DNA of 14,772 nt from DASRZM01 sp035686365 (GTDB lineage Bacteria; Pseudomonadota; Gammaproteobacteria; Xanthomonadales; Xanthomonadaceae): positions 1 to 14,772 of the forward strand of contig DASRZM010000070.1 of NCBI GenBank assembly GCA_035686365.1, in the 5' to 3' direction. This document shows positions 1-6,687 of this stretch, piece after piece; positions within the stretch are counted from its first letter, which is position 1; each line of letters opens with the position of its first letter. Position numbers and translations under genes: made by a program. Under the pieces are notes generated by a model. That model searched no databases and had not been told where the DNA came from. It saw only the letters and a list, made by a program, of their open reading frames with translations.

Positions 1-165
1 CCCCGGTTTCGGCGCGCCAGCCGCCGCGTCCCGCGGGAACCAGCCCGACGGCGGTCAGGACCGCCATGGCGGCCCCGCGTAGCCTCCCGCGAGAGGTTCA
101 CGAAAGCCATGGCCCCCCGCCGCCGGTTTGTCCGTTACTGAGTCAGATCAAAACGGAACGGCGAC
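1..165. other. Left-edge region upstream of the secreted repeat-protein gene
   Basis: Holds the leader and presumably the promoter of the 166-2028 gene, plus a six-pair hairpin at 50-65 overlapping the palindrome CCGCCATGGCGG (61-72). A minus-strand ATG at 67 would begin MAVLTAVGLVPAG and run off the left edge. That is compatible with the start of a divergent exported protein but too short to call. Confidence 0.35.
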
Positions 166-2028
166 ATGACACCGCTAAGCACGCATCGATGGTTGACAGC
201 GGCCTTGCTCGCCGCAGGCCTTCATCCGGCAGCACACGCGCAGACCTTTCCCTCCGCGTTCACCTATCAGGGTGTGCTGCACGACCAGGACGCACCCGCC
301 GAGGGAAGCTACGACCTGCGGTTCACACCCTTCCCCGATGCCGCCGGTGCGATCGCACTCGCGGCGCCGGTCGTGGTGGAGGACGTGGCCGTTGCGGGCG
401 GCGTTTTCAGTGCATCCGTCGACTTCGGCGCGGGCTTCTTCGTCGGCGACACCGTCTATCTGGAGATCGCGGTGCGAACAGGAGACAGCACGGGCAGCTT
501 CCAGGGCCTGCTGCCGCGCCAGCTGGTGACGCCGGCGCCGTACGCACTGAAGGTGCGAGCCGGGTCGGTCACCGACATCGAGCTCGCCGACGGCGCGGTC
601 GGCGGCACCGCACTCGCGGATGCTGCGGTCGGCAGCACCAAGATCGCGGGCGGCGCCGTGACTTCCACGCTGCTTGCCAACGGGGCGGTCACCAGCGCCA
701 AGCTCGCGATCGATGCAGTCGGCAGCGCGCAGCTCGCCGATGGGTCCGTCGACACCGCGGCCATCGTCGATCTGCAGGTCACCACGCCGAAGCTCGCCGC
801 GCTCTCGGTTACCGAGGCGAAGCTCGCCAACGGTGCAGTGAGCCGCGTCAAGCTGGCCAGCGGCGCGGTCGGCGCCGCCCAGGTCGACGCCGGCGAAGTG
901 CAGCTGCGCATCGCAGCACTGTGCCCGCCCGGCCTGCCGCTGATCGGGATCTCCGCCACGGGCATTGCGACCTGCGACAGCCTCGACCTGCTGCTCGACG
1001 CCAGCGCCTCGGTCGGCCAACATGCCTCGCTTACCGTCCGCCCGGACGGATCGCCCGTGGCGGCGCACTACGACGCCACCAGCGCCGACCTGAAGATGCA
1101 CGAGTGCCTCGGCCCCGGGTGCGCGAGCGACGCCGGGCGCACCCTGGTCAGTACCAACAACGTCGGGCAGAACACCGCAATCGCACTGGGCCCCACGGGC
1201 GCCCCGCGCATCGCGTTCTTCGACGACACCGACAACGACCTGGAGCTGTATGTGTGCAGCAACGCCGGCTGCACCAGCGGAACGCTCCGCACGCTCGATG
1301 GCGCGAACGACGCCGGCTACGCCGTTTCCATGGCCATGCGCATCGATGGGCTGGCGTTGGTGGCCTACAAGCGAGTGGACGGCGCGCTGCTGCTCTATGG
1401 TTGTGCCAACACGAGCTGCAGCAGCGGGGTTGCGATCGGGCTGGACTCGACCGGCGGCAACAGCGGCATGACGGGCATTGCGCTGCGTGCGGACGGTCGA
1501 CCGATCGTCAGCTTCCACCACATTCTCGACTCCGCGCTCAAGGTGGCCGACTGCACCGACTCGACCTGCAGCAGCCACACCGTGCGCGGGCTGGTAGGCG
1601 GCCCGGGGACCGGCACCGGAGTCTGGAACGCGGTGGCGGTGCGCCAGGACGGTCGCCCGCTGCTCACCTACTGGACCGGCAACGGCGTCGGCCTGCGGCT
1701 GTACGACTGCGCCGACGCCAACTGCACCACCGGCGCCAGCAGGGTGCTCGACAGCGGCAGTGGGGCGGGCCAGCCCAGCCGCCTTGCCGTGCGCAGCGAC
1801 GGGCGACCGGTCGTGAGCTGGTACGACAGCGATACGTTCCAGCTGCGGCTTCTGGATTGCGCTGATGCCAACTGCACCAGCGGGCCGGTGCGCACGCTGC
1901 TGACCGGCAGCGGGGACACGCATGCGCTGGCGCTGCGTGGGGACGACCGACCGGTGATCGCCTACCGCGACAGCGCACGCAACGCGTTGCGCGTGATTGT
2001 CTGCGGCAATCCAGGCTGCGCGCCGTGA
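166..2028 (+). CDS. Secreted repeat protein: decapeptide repeats plus seven CX4C propeller-like modules
   Basis: A 620-residue protein of no recognised enzymatic function. The N-terminus is a clear Sec signal peptide (hydrophobic LTAALLAAGLH, likely cleavage after AHA at residue 25). Residues 30-130 carry an FTYQGVL motif and a beta-rich domain common at the start of secreted proteins of this kind. Residues 134-245 are about eleven ten-residue repeats of the type xxxKLAxGAV. Residues ~287-620 hold seven ~50-residue modules, each reading roughly 'DGRPVVSWYD...LRLLDC-x4-C'. The CX4C pairs begin at residues 314, 364, 413, 463, 515, 565 and 613. Seven regular modules suggest, by inference, a seven-bladed beta-propeller with one small disulfide per blade. 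The ATG has a GGAA Shine-Dalgarno seven bases upstream. Its stop overlaps the next start in a GTGA, so the two genes are probably co-translated. Surface display or matrix binding is a guess only. Confidence 0.9.
   Translation: MTPLSTHRWLTAALLAAGLHPAAHAQTFPSAFTYQGVLHDQDAPAEGSYDLRFTPFPDAAGAIALAAPVVVEDVAVAGGVFSASVDFGAGFFVGDTVYLEIAVRTGDSTGSFQGLLPRQLVTPAPYALKVRAGSVTDIELADGAVGGTALADAAVGSTKIAGGAVTSTLLANGAVTSAKLAIDAVGSAQLADGSVDTAAIVDLQVTTPKLAALSVTEAKLANGAVSRVKLASGAVGAAQVDAGEVQLRIAALCPPGLPLIGISATGIATCDSLDLLLDASASVGQHASLTVRPDGSPVAAHYDATSADLKMHECLGPGCASDAGRTLVSTNNVGQNTAIALGPTGAPRIAFFDDTDNDLELYVCSNAGCTSGTLRTLDGANDAGYAVSMAMRIDGLALVAYKRVDGALLLYGCANTSCSSGVAIGLDSTGGNSGMTGIALRADGRPIVSFHHILDSALKVADCTDSTCSSHTVRGLVGGPGTGTGVWNAVAVRQDGRPLLTYWTGNGVGLRLYDCADANCTTGASRVLDSGSGAGQPSRLAVRSDGRPVVSWYDSDTFQLRLLDCADANCTSGPVRTLLTGSGDTHALALRGDDRPVIAYRDSARNALRVIVCGNPGCAP
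565..900 (+). repeat. Degenerate 30-bp tandem repeats encoding decapeptides
   Basis: About eleven consecutive 30-bp units inside the 620-residue protein encode the pattern xxxKLA(D/N)GAV. The units are diverged at DNA level but keep an AAGCTCGCC-like core and a GCGGTC/GCAGTG end. The ten-residue period is strict. Similar xKLxDGAV arrays occur in phage tail fibres and in many secreted proteins, where they are thought to form extended beta or coiled rods. Confidence 0.8.
1024..2025 (+). repeat. Seven ~150-bp modules, each with one CX4C pair
   Basis: Seven in-frame units of 48-52 codons fill the C-terminal half of the 620-residue protein. Each has a DGRP-type turn, a hydrophobic strand (VVSWYD and variants), a second strand (LRLLDC and variants) and a CX4C pair such as CADANC or CANTSC. 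Units 5 and 6 share an identical CADANC stretch, which suggests a more recent duplication. Confidence 0.75.
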
Positions 2029-2318
2029 GGCGCCTGCTGGCCTGCGCCGCCTGTGCGCTGCTCGCCCAGGCCCCGGGCGCCACGCCACCGACCGGCGGCG
2101 ACTTCCGTATCGTGCGCAGCAGCATCGACGGCGGCGGCGGGCGCAGCGACGGCGGCGCATGGGTCCTGGACGGGTCCATCGGCCAGCACGATGCCGCCGT
2201 GGCGCTTACCGGCGGCGCCTTCGTGCTGCACCCGGGTCTGTGGACCCCGGCTTCGATCGACCCCGGGGACGCGATCTTCGCCGACGGATTCGAGTCCGTC
2301 TCGATCCTGAGCCGATGA
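2025..2318 (+). CDS. Small secreted protein with C-terminal IFADGFE motif
   Basis: A 97-residue protein starting at a GTG whose last two bases belong to the stop codon of the upstream gene (GTGA), a classic translational-coupling overlap. A short signal peptide (LLACAACALLAQAPGA) predicts export. The body (residues ~30-73) has a glycine-rich segment (SSIDGGGG, then GGAWVLDGSIGQ) and a GGAFVLHPGLW segment, a pattern that recurs in small secreted proteins of Lysobacterales and some other bacteria. Residues 84-90 are IFADGFE, preceded by DPGDA. This short acidic/aromatic tail recurs at or near the C-terminus of many exported Lysobacterales proteins and may be a sorting or processing signal, but I know of no proven role. 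The coupling suggests it works with the propeller-like protein. No other start fits the signal peptide. Confidence 0.8.
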   Translation: MRRLLACAACALLAQAPGATPPTGGDFRIVRSSIDGGGGRSDGGAWVLDGSIGQHDAAVALTGGAFVLHPGLWTPASIDPGDAIFADGFESVSILSR

Positions 2319-2566
2319 CGGCAGAATGGTGACGAAGTCCAGTGCCCGCAACCGGTCGCCATCCGCGAAACGGCTTGTCCGTCCGCAGGATCGATCTCCT
2401 GCGTCCCAACGTTGTTGAGGGTCAGGTTCACTCTGCGTTGAAGCGACGGGCGCCGGCCCGGAAAAGCCCCTGTCCAGTTCTCTCGACACCCGATCGTTCC
2501 TCGGTTGCACCCGCGCGTGCGCAGCCGCCCTTCGGCGCGCAGCGCGGCGACTGGCACGGCCACCCG
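2319..2566. other. Convergent intergenic spacer
   Basis: Spacer between the convergent small secreted protein and cupin genes. I see no strong hairpin followed by a T-run on either strand, no REP copy and no convincing coding sequence. A minus-strand frame through it stays open only as the usual consequence of high GC. Confidence 0.5.
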
Positions 2567-3037
2567 TCACTGCGTGCCGGAGTCCTCCGCCTCGACGAGG
2601 TGCAGGTCCAGCGGCCCGTCGGTCCACAGCAGGAACTCGACGTCCTCGAGCGCTTCGATCGGCCCGTGGACATGGCCGGCCGGCGCGTAGAAGAAGTGCC
2701 CGGGCCCGGCCACGGTCTCGCCGATGCGCACCCTGCCGGAAAGCATGTACACGCCATGGTTGGCGGTGCTGTGCCAGTGGCGCGGCTCCACGTAGCCTTT
2801 CGGATGTCGGCGCAGCACCGCTCCGGCGCCGTTCTCGGGGTTGCTGTGCAGCAGCTTGCGCCACGCGCCTTCGGGGAAGCCCGGGACGCTGGACGGCTCC
2901 CAGTCCATCGCTTCGGTGTCGAGATGGATCGCCTCGGCCTTCGCAGCTGGCGGGTCCTGCGCCGGCACCGGCGCGGTGAGGCAGGCTGCGGTGACGGCCA
3001 GCATGACGATGGCGCAGCTGCGGCAATTCCGGTTCAT
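2567..3037 (-). CDS. Exported cupin-domain protein
   Basis: A 156-residue protein with an N-terminal signal sequence (hydrophobic residues 8-24, likely cleavage after VPA at residue 26). A single cupin barrel spans residues ~60-150. Cupin motif 1 is visible as H87-W-H89, then H94 and G101. The position usually held by the metal-binding glutamate is histidine (H94). Motif 2 is PAGHVH at residues 119-124, giving H124. A divalent-metal site is therefore likely, in a form resembling ChrR-type or DUF4437-type cupins. The substrate cannot be told from sequence. The start is supported by a strong GGGAGGGG Shine-Dalgarno ending seven bases before the ATG. The gene is divergent from the SnoaL-like gene and convergent with the secreted module. 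Confidence 0.85.
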   Translation of the reverse strand: MNRNCRSCAIVMLAVTAACLTAPVPAQDPPAAKAEAIHLDTEAMDWEPSSVPGFPEGAWRKLLHSNPENGAGAVLRRHPKGYVEPRHWHSTANHGVYMLSGRVRIGETVAGPGHFFYAPAGHVHGPIEALEDVEFLLWTDGPLDLHLVEAEDSGTQ

Positions 3038-3342
3038 CGCGAGACCCCTCCCGGTGGATGGCAGTACGCTGCCCCCGGATCCCGGCGTTCATTCTGCCAG
3101 CGTCTGCGCGTCCCGCACGCCGCGGCGGTCATCCCGGTGAACCGCTCACCAGGAGCCCGTGGATTGGGTCGGAGGCCGTCTGCTGCCGCATAATGCCTGC
3201 CGCACGGCCTGCCAGCATCCCCACGGCCAGCCGTGTCGATTGCACCGACGGCGCGCGAGGCAATCACCATCGCGCCTGCTGCGACCGGGTCTTTGGCCTG
3301 TCCGACGGCCCACATTCGCGAACTGGAAACATCCGGAAGCCC
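3038..3342. other. Divergent intergenic region between cupin and SnoaL-like genes
   Basis: About 305 bases between two divergent starts, so promoters for both should lie here. The side next to the cupin has its strong Shine-Dalgarno (3045-3052, minus). A TTGGGT at about 3163 and a CATAAT at about 3189 are a loose plus-strand -35/-10 pair, but the 19-base gap makes this weak. No coding sequence or repeat is supported. Confidence 0.4.
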
Positions 3343-3711
3343 ATGACACCCAGGCAGCTCGTCCAGGAATGGGTCCGCCGCTTCAACGCCGCCGACCTCG
3401 ACGGCCTGGCGGCGCTGTACGCGCCCGATGCCGTCAACCATCAGGTGGTGATGGCGCCGCTGCAGGGCCGCACCGCGATCCGGCGCATGTTCGAGCTCGA
3501 GTTCGGCCGTGCCAGGATGCACTGCACCGTCGAGAACCTGTTCCAGGACGGCGAGTGGGCCATGCTCGAGTGGAGCGATCCCAACGGCCTGCGCGGCTGC
3601 GGTTTCTTTCACGTGGTCGCTGGCCGCATCGTGTTCCAGCGCGGCTACTTCGACCAGCTCAGCTTCTTCCGGCTGCAGGGCATCCCGGTGCCGGAGCAGT
3701 ACCTGGGCTAG
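3343..3711 (+). CDS. NTF2/SnoaL-like fold protein
   Basis: A 122-residue protein of the SnoaL/ketosteroid-isomerase-like NTF2 superfamily. The N-terminal helices contain the typical 'VRRFNAADLDGLAALYAPDA' pattern (residues 11-30), followed by VNHQ, the GRTAIRRMF helix (residues 42-50) and a curved sheet ending in GRIVFQRGYFDQLSFF (residues 94-109). Length is normal for a single-domain cytoplasmic member, and there is no signal peptide. Members range from isomerases and hydrolases to ligand-binding proteins, so no reaction can be assigned. I chose the internal ATG because the NTF2 domain starts there and GGAAG (3335-3339) lies just upstream; the frame is open further upstream but that part looks non-coding. 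Confidence 0.85.
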   Translation: MTPRQLVQEWVRRFNAADLDGLAALYAPDAVNHQVVMAPLQGRTAIRRMFELEFGRARMHCTVENLFQDGEWAMLEWSDPNGLRGCGFFHVVAGRIVFQRGYFDQLSFFRLQGIPVPEQYLG

Positions 3712-3865
3712 CAGGCTGCCCGGGCATCGAGAGTTTCGATGCATACGGCGAACGCAGGAGCCGCCTTGCCATGTCAGAGGCGTGCAATGAAGCAGGTGAA
3801 CCAGCGCGCACGATCGCGCTGTTCCTGGACCTGTACGGCAATCGCTGGGATCTGATCGAGCCGGT

Positions 3866-3920
3866 GGGCAGGGGTAGGGTCGGGTGACAGCGAGGGTGGG
3901 TGCGGTGCGAGGGCGTGGGG
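3866..3920 (+). other. G-run cluster with G-quadruplex potential upstream of the S9 peptidase gene
   Basis: Positions 3866-3884 read GGGCAGGGGTAGGGTCGGG: four G-tracts separated by two-base loops, matching the usual G-quadruplex pattern on the plus strand. A second, looser set follows (3894-3896, 3898-3900, 3911-3913, 3917-3920). The cluster ends 39 bases before the peptidase start codon. A TAGTAT at 3921-3926 could be a -10 element, but no clear -35 is visible. Confidence 0.55.
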
Positions 3921-3959
3921 TAGTATCGATGGCCGCCCCGCCGACCGACGCGCCAGCCG

Positions 3960-6032
3960 ATGAAGCGCCCATGCCGCCCCGGGATCGTCACCGCGCTGGC
4001 CACGCTGGGCGCCTTGTCCACGTCCGCCCCGGCGCTGACACCGGCCCCGCAGCAGGTCGCGCCCTACGGCAGCTGGGTGAGCACGATCGGGGCCGAACGC
4101 CTCGCCGAGAGCGCGATCGGACTGGCCGAGCTGAAGGTGCACCGCGGCCAGGTGTACTGGCGCGAAAGCCGGCCGGCCGAAGGCGGCCGCCAGGTGATCA
4201 TGAGCCTGGACGCGGATGGAAAGGTGCGCCAGCTGACGCCGGAGGCCTACAACGTGCGCACGCGCGTGCACGAATACGGCGGCGCGTCCTACCTCGTACT
4301 GGACGAGGGCCTGGTGTTCAGTCACTTCGCCGACCAGCGCCTGTACCTGCAGCGCGGCGACGCCGCGCCGGTGGCGATCACCCCGCCGGGCTATCGCTAT
4401 GCCGACTGCACGCGGCACCCGAGCGCGCCGTCGCTGGTGTGCGTGCGCGAGGACCACACCGCGGGCACGGTCGCGGCCCACGGCGAGGAGCGCAACGAGA
4501 TCGTCCTGGTGGACCTGCCCGGCGCCGGCACCGTAGAACCCGATGCCGGGCGCGTGCTGGTCACCGGCACCGACTTCGTCGCCTACCCGCGCCTGAGTCC
4601 GGACGGTCGGCGCCTGGCCTGGCTGTGGTGGAACCATCCGCAGATGCCCTGGGATTCGGCACGGCTGTCGGTGGCCGCGATGACCGGCGAGCTGGTCGGC
4701 GAGGCGACCGTGATCGGTGGCGGCGACGACCGCGCTGCAATCGAGCCGCACTGGGACCGCGACGGCACGCTGCTGTTCATCGACGATCCTTCCGGCTGGT
4801 GGAACCTGTACGCCTGGCACGACGGTACGGTGCGGCCGCTCGCCCCGATGGCGCGGGAGTTCGGCGGACCGCTGTGGCAGCACGGCGCATCGACTTACGC
4901 GAGCACCGGCGACGGCCGTGCGATCGTGCGCAGCAGCCTGGCCGGCGTCGACACGCTGGGCCTGCTGGACCTGCGCAGTGGCGCACTGCGCCAACTGGAG
5001 CTGCCCTTCGTCGCCTTCGGCGAGGTGCGCCGGCTGGACGAGCGCCACGTTGTCGCCATCGCCTACCCGGACACCGAGACGCCGGCATTGATTGCCGTGG
5101 ACATCGACAGCGGCAAGCACCGCATCGTGCATCGGCCGGCGCCGACCGGGCTGCCGCTGGAGTGGATTTCGCGCGCCCAGGCAATCGAGTTTCCGACCCG
5201 TCCCGGTCCCGATGGCCAGTCCCGCAGCGCGCACGCGTTCTACTATCCGCCTACCAACCCGCACTACAGCGCTCCGGACGACGAGCGCCCGCCGCTGATC
5301 GTCACCGTGCACGGCGGCCCGACCTCGGCGACCAAGCCGGTGTTCTCGCTGGCGCGCCAGTACTGGACCTCGCGCGGTTTCGCCCTGGTCGACGTCAACT
5401 ACGGGGGCTCCACCACCTTCGGCCGCGAGTACCGGCGCCGGCTCAACGGCCAGTGGGGCGTGGTCGATCTGCACGACGCGGTGGCCGCGGTCGAACACCT
5501 GATCGGGCTCGGGCGCGTGGATCCGGATCGCATCGCCATCCGCGGCGGCAGCGCCGGGGGCTACCTGGTGCTGGCGGCGCTGGCATTCACCGACCGTTTC
5601 GACGTCGGCGCCAACTGGTTCGGCGTCTCCGACATCCAGGGGCTGGCGCAGACCAGCCACAAGTTCGAGCGCAAGTACGATGTCTCGCTGGTGGGGCCGC
5701 CGGACCCGGCGCTGTATCGGGCGCGCTCGCCGATCCACCACCTGGAGCGTTTCACCGAGCCGCTGATCACCTTCCAGGGTGCCCAGGACCGCATCGTCAC
5801 ACCGGACCAGTCGCGCCGCATCTTCCAGGCGCTGAAGTCCCGGGGCGTACCCACCGCCTACATCGAGTTCGAGGGCGAGCAGCACGGGTTTCGCCGCGCC
5901 GGGAGCATCGTGCGCGCCTACGAGGCCGAGCTGTATTTCTACGGACGCATCCTGGGCTTCGCGCCGGCCGGAAAGCTGGCTCCGGTGGAGATCCACAACC
6001 TCCCGGCAGCTGCGGCGCCAGCGCCTCACTGA
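3960..6032 (+). CDS. Exported S9-family serine peptidase (prolyl oligopeptidase/acylaminoacyl-peptidase type)
   Basis: A 690-residue S9 peptidase. An N-terminal signal sequence (residues ~9-25) suggests a periplasmic or secreted enzyme. Residues ~35-410 form the beta-propeller gate with SPDGRRLAW-type repeats. Residues ~430-665 are the alpha/beta-hydrolase domain, with HGGP at 451-454 (oxyanion region) and the nucleophile elbow GGSAGG with Ser531. The likely triad is Ser531, Asp610 (in GAQDRIVTP) and His642 (in EGEQHGF), with spacing normal for the family. Members cleave short peptides, often after proline or from acylated N-termini; exact specificity cannot be read here. The start codon lacks an obvious Shine-Dalgarno but places the signal peptide correctly. 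The gene appears monocistronic, 93 bases before the next gene, with a G-rich leader. Confidence 0.95.
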   Translation: MKRPCRPGIVTALATLGALSTSAPALTPAPQQVAPYGSWVSTIGAERLAESAIGLAELKVHRGQVYWRESRPAEGGRQVIMSLDADGKVRQLTPEAYNVRTRVHEYGGASYLVLDEGLVFSHFADQRLYLQRGDAAPVAITPPGYRYADCTRHPSAPSLVCVREDHTAGTVAAHGEERNEIVLVDLPGAGTVEPDAGRVLVTGTDFVAYPRLSPDGRRLAWLWWNHPQMPWDSARLSVAAMTGELVGEATVIGGGDDRAAIEPHWDRDGTLLFIDDPSGWWNLYAWHDGTVRPLAPMAREFGGPLWQHGASTYASTGDGRAIVRSSLAGVDTLGLLDLRSGALRQLELPFVAFGEVRRLDERHVVAIAYPDTETPALIAVDIDSGKHRIVHRPAPTGLPLEWISRAQAIEFPTRPGPDGQSRSAHAFYYPPTNPHYSAPDDERPPLIVTVHGGPTSATKPVFSLARQYWTSRGFALVDVNYGGSTTFGREYRRRLNGQWGVVDLHDAVAAVEHLIGLGRVDPDRIAIRGGSAGGYLVLAALAFTDRFDVGANWFGVSDIQGLAQTSHKFERKYDVSLVGPPDPALYRARSPIHHLERFTEPLITFQGAQDRIVTPDQSRRIFQALKSRGVPTAYIEFEGEQHGFRRAGSIVRAYEAELYFYGRILGFAPAGKLAPVEIHNLPAAAAPAPH

Positions 6033-6125
6033 GTTACCGCCGCGCAGCCGCGCCGTGCCGGCCGGTGCGACTGCCGTGCACAATCCCGATACCGGATCCA
6101 GTGGCTCGATCGCAGGCACGCACGC

Positions 6126-6536
6126 ATGAACGAAATCACCGCCCCCGTTCCGGCCCCGGCAACCCCGCCGGTGCCGGCGCCCAGGCTGCCGGCCGGCCTG
6201 GTGTTCACGCCGGGCCACCGCGAGTTGTTCGGGCGCCTGGGCCGGGCGATGCGGATCGTCGCGGCCGGCGTGATCGTATTCGGGCTGCTGCAGTTCCTGG
6301 CCGCGCCGATGGCACTGGTGGTGGTCATCCAGGGGCTGCTGATGTTGCTGTTCGGCGCCCTGACGTGGAACGTGGGCGGCCGCTTCGGCCGCATCGGCGA
6401 ATCCCGCGGCCGCGATCTGGCGCAGCTGATGGAGGCCGTGGACGGCCTGCGGCTGCTCTACACGATCCAGCTGTGGGTCCTGGCGCTGGCGGCGCTGGCG
6501 ATCGTGGTGATCATCGCCATGGTGGCGCTGCGCTGA
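6126..6536 (+). CDS. Small integral membrane protein, three predicted helices
   Basis: A 136-residue protein I do not recognise. Residues 1-25 are a proline/alanine-rich cytoplasmic-type tail. Hydrophobic segments at about 43-59, 62-80 and 111-135 are likely transmembrane helices. A polar loop with GGRFGRIGESRGRDLAQLMEAVDG-type character (residues ~84-107) lies between the second and third. Codon use matches the neighbours and the start has only a weak AGG eight bases upstream. It could share a transcript with the S9 peptidase, since no terminator is evident in the 93-base gap. Function unknown. Confidence 0.75.
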   Translation: MNEITAPVPAPATPPVPAPRLPAGLVFTPGHRELFGRLGRAMRIVAAGVIVFGLLQFLAAPMALVVVIQGLLMLLFGALTWNVGGRFGRIGESRGRDLAQLMEAVDGLRLLYTIQLWVLALAALAIVVIIAMVALR

Positions 6537-6545
6537 GAACGGGGC

Positions 6546-6565
6546 GTCGGCACGGTAGTGCCGAC
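6546..6565 (-). repeat. REP palindrome copy 1 (GTAG-headed family)
   Basis: Perfect 8-bp stem GTCGGCAC / GTGCCGAC with a GGTA loop, followed by CTAC. On the minus strand the element therefore reads GTAG then the stem-loop. It matches the architecture of the REP elements mobilised by RAYT (TnpA-REP) transposases in Stenotrophomonas-like genomes. It sits between two convergent genes and could act as a bidirectional transcription or decay barrier. Confidence 0.85.
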
Positions 6566-6583
6566 CTACAGATGGACCGAGGC

Positions 6584-6603
6584 GTCGGCACGGTCGTGCC
6601 GAC
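6584..6603 (-). repeat. REP palindrome copy 2, head degraded
   Basis: Same 8-bp stem with a GGTC loop, 18 bases from copy 1 and in the same orientation, making a direct doublet. The flank reads CTGC instead of CTAC, so the GTAG head carries one substitution. Confidence 0.8.
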
Positions 6604-6687
6604 CTGCGGCCTGAGGCGCCTACCAGGGGTTCTGAGCTTCCGCGGGGAAGCCGCTGTGCGGCGGCCCCCTGCGGTCGCAGTGGCCGA

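Noticed and set aside
1..67. Start of a divergent minus-strand gene (MAVLTAVGLVPAG...)
   Set aside because: Only 22 codons are in the window and the ribosome-binding site is weak; it cannot be distinguished from chance.
565..900. Regular 30-bp spacing resembling a CRISPR-like array
   Set aside because: The repeats are diverged, contiguous, in frame and encode a decapeptide pattern; there are no spacers and no cas genes.
66..1865. A 599-codon plus-strand frame overlapping the secreted repeat protein
   Set aside because: Arginine-rich out-of-frame reading of the repeats; the other frame has a signal peptide and regular modules.
2319..2563. Protein-like minus-strand stretch VNLTLNNVGTQEI in the convergent spacer
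   Set aside because: Short, with no start, no family match I can name and no supporting context; possibly a remnant but not supportable.
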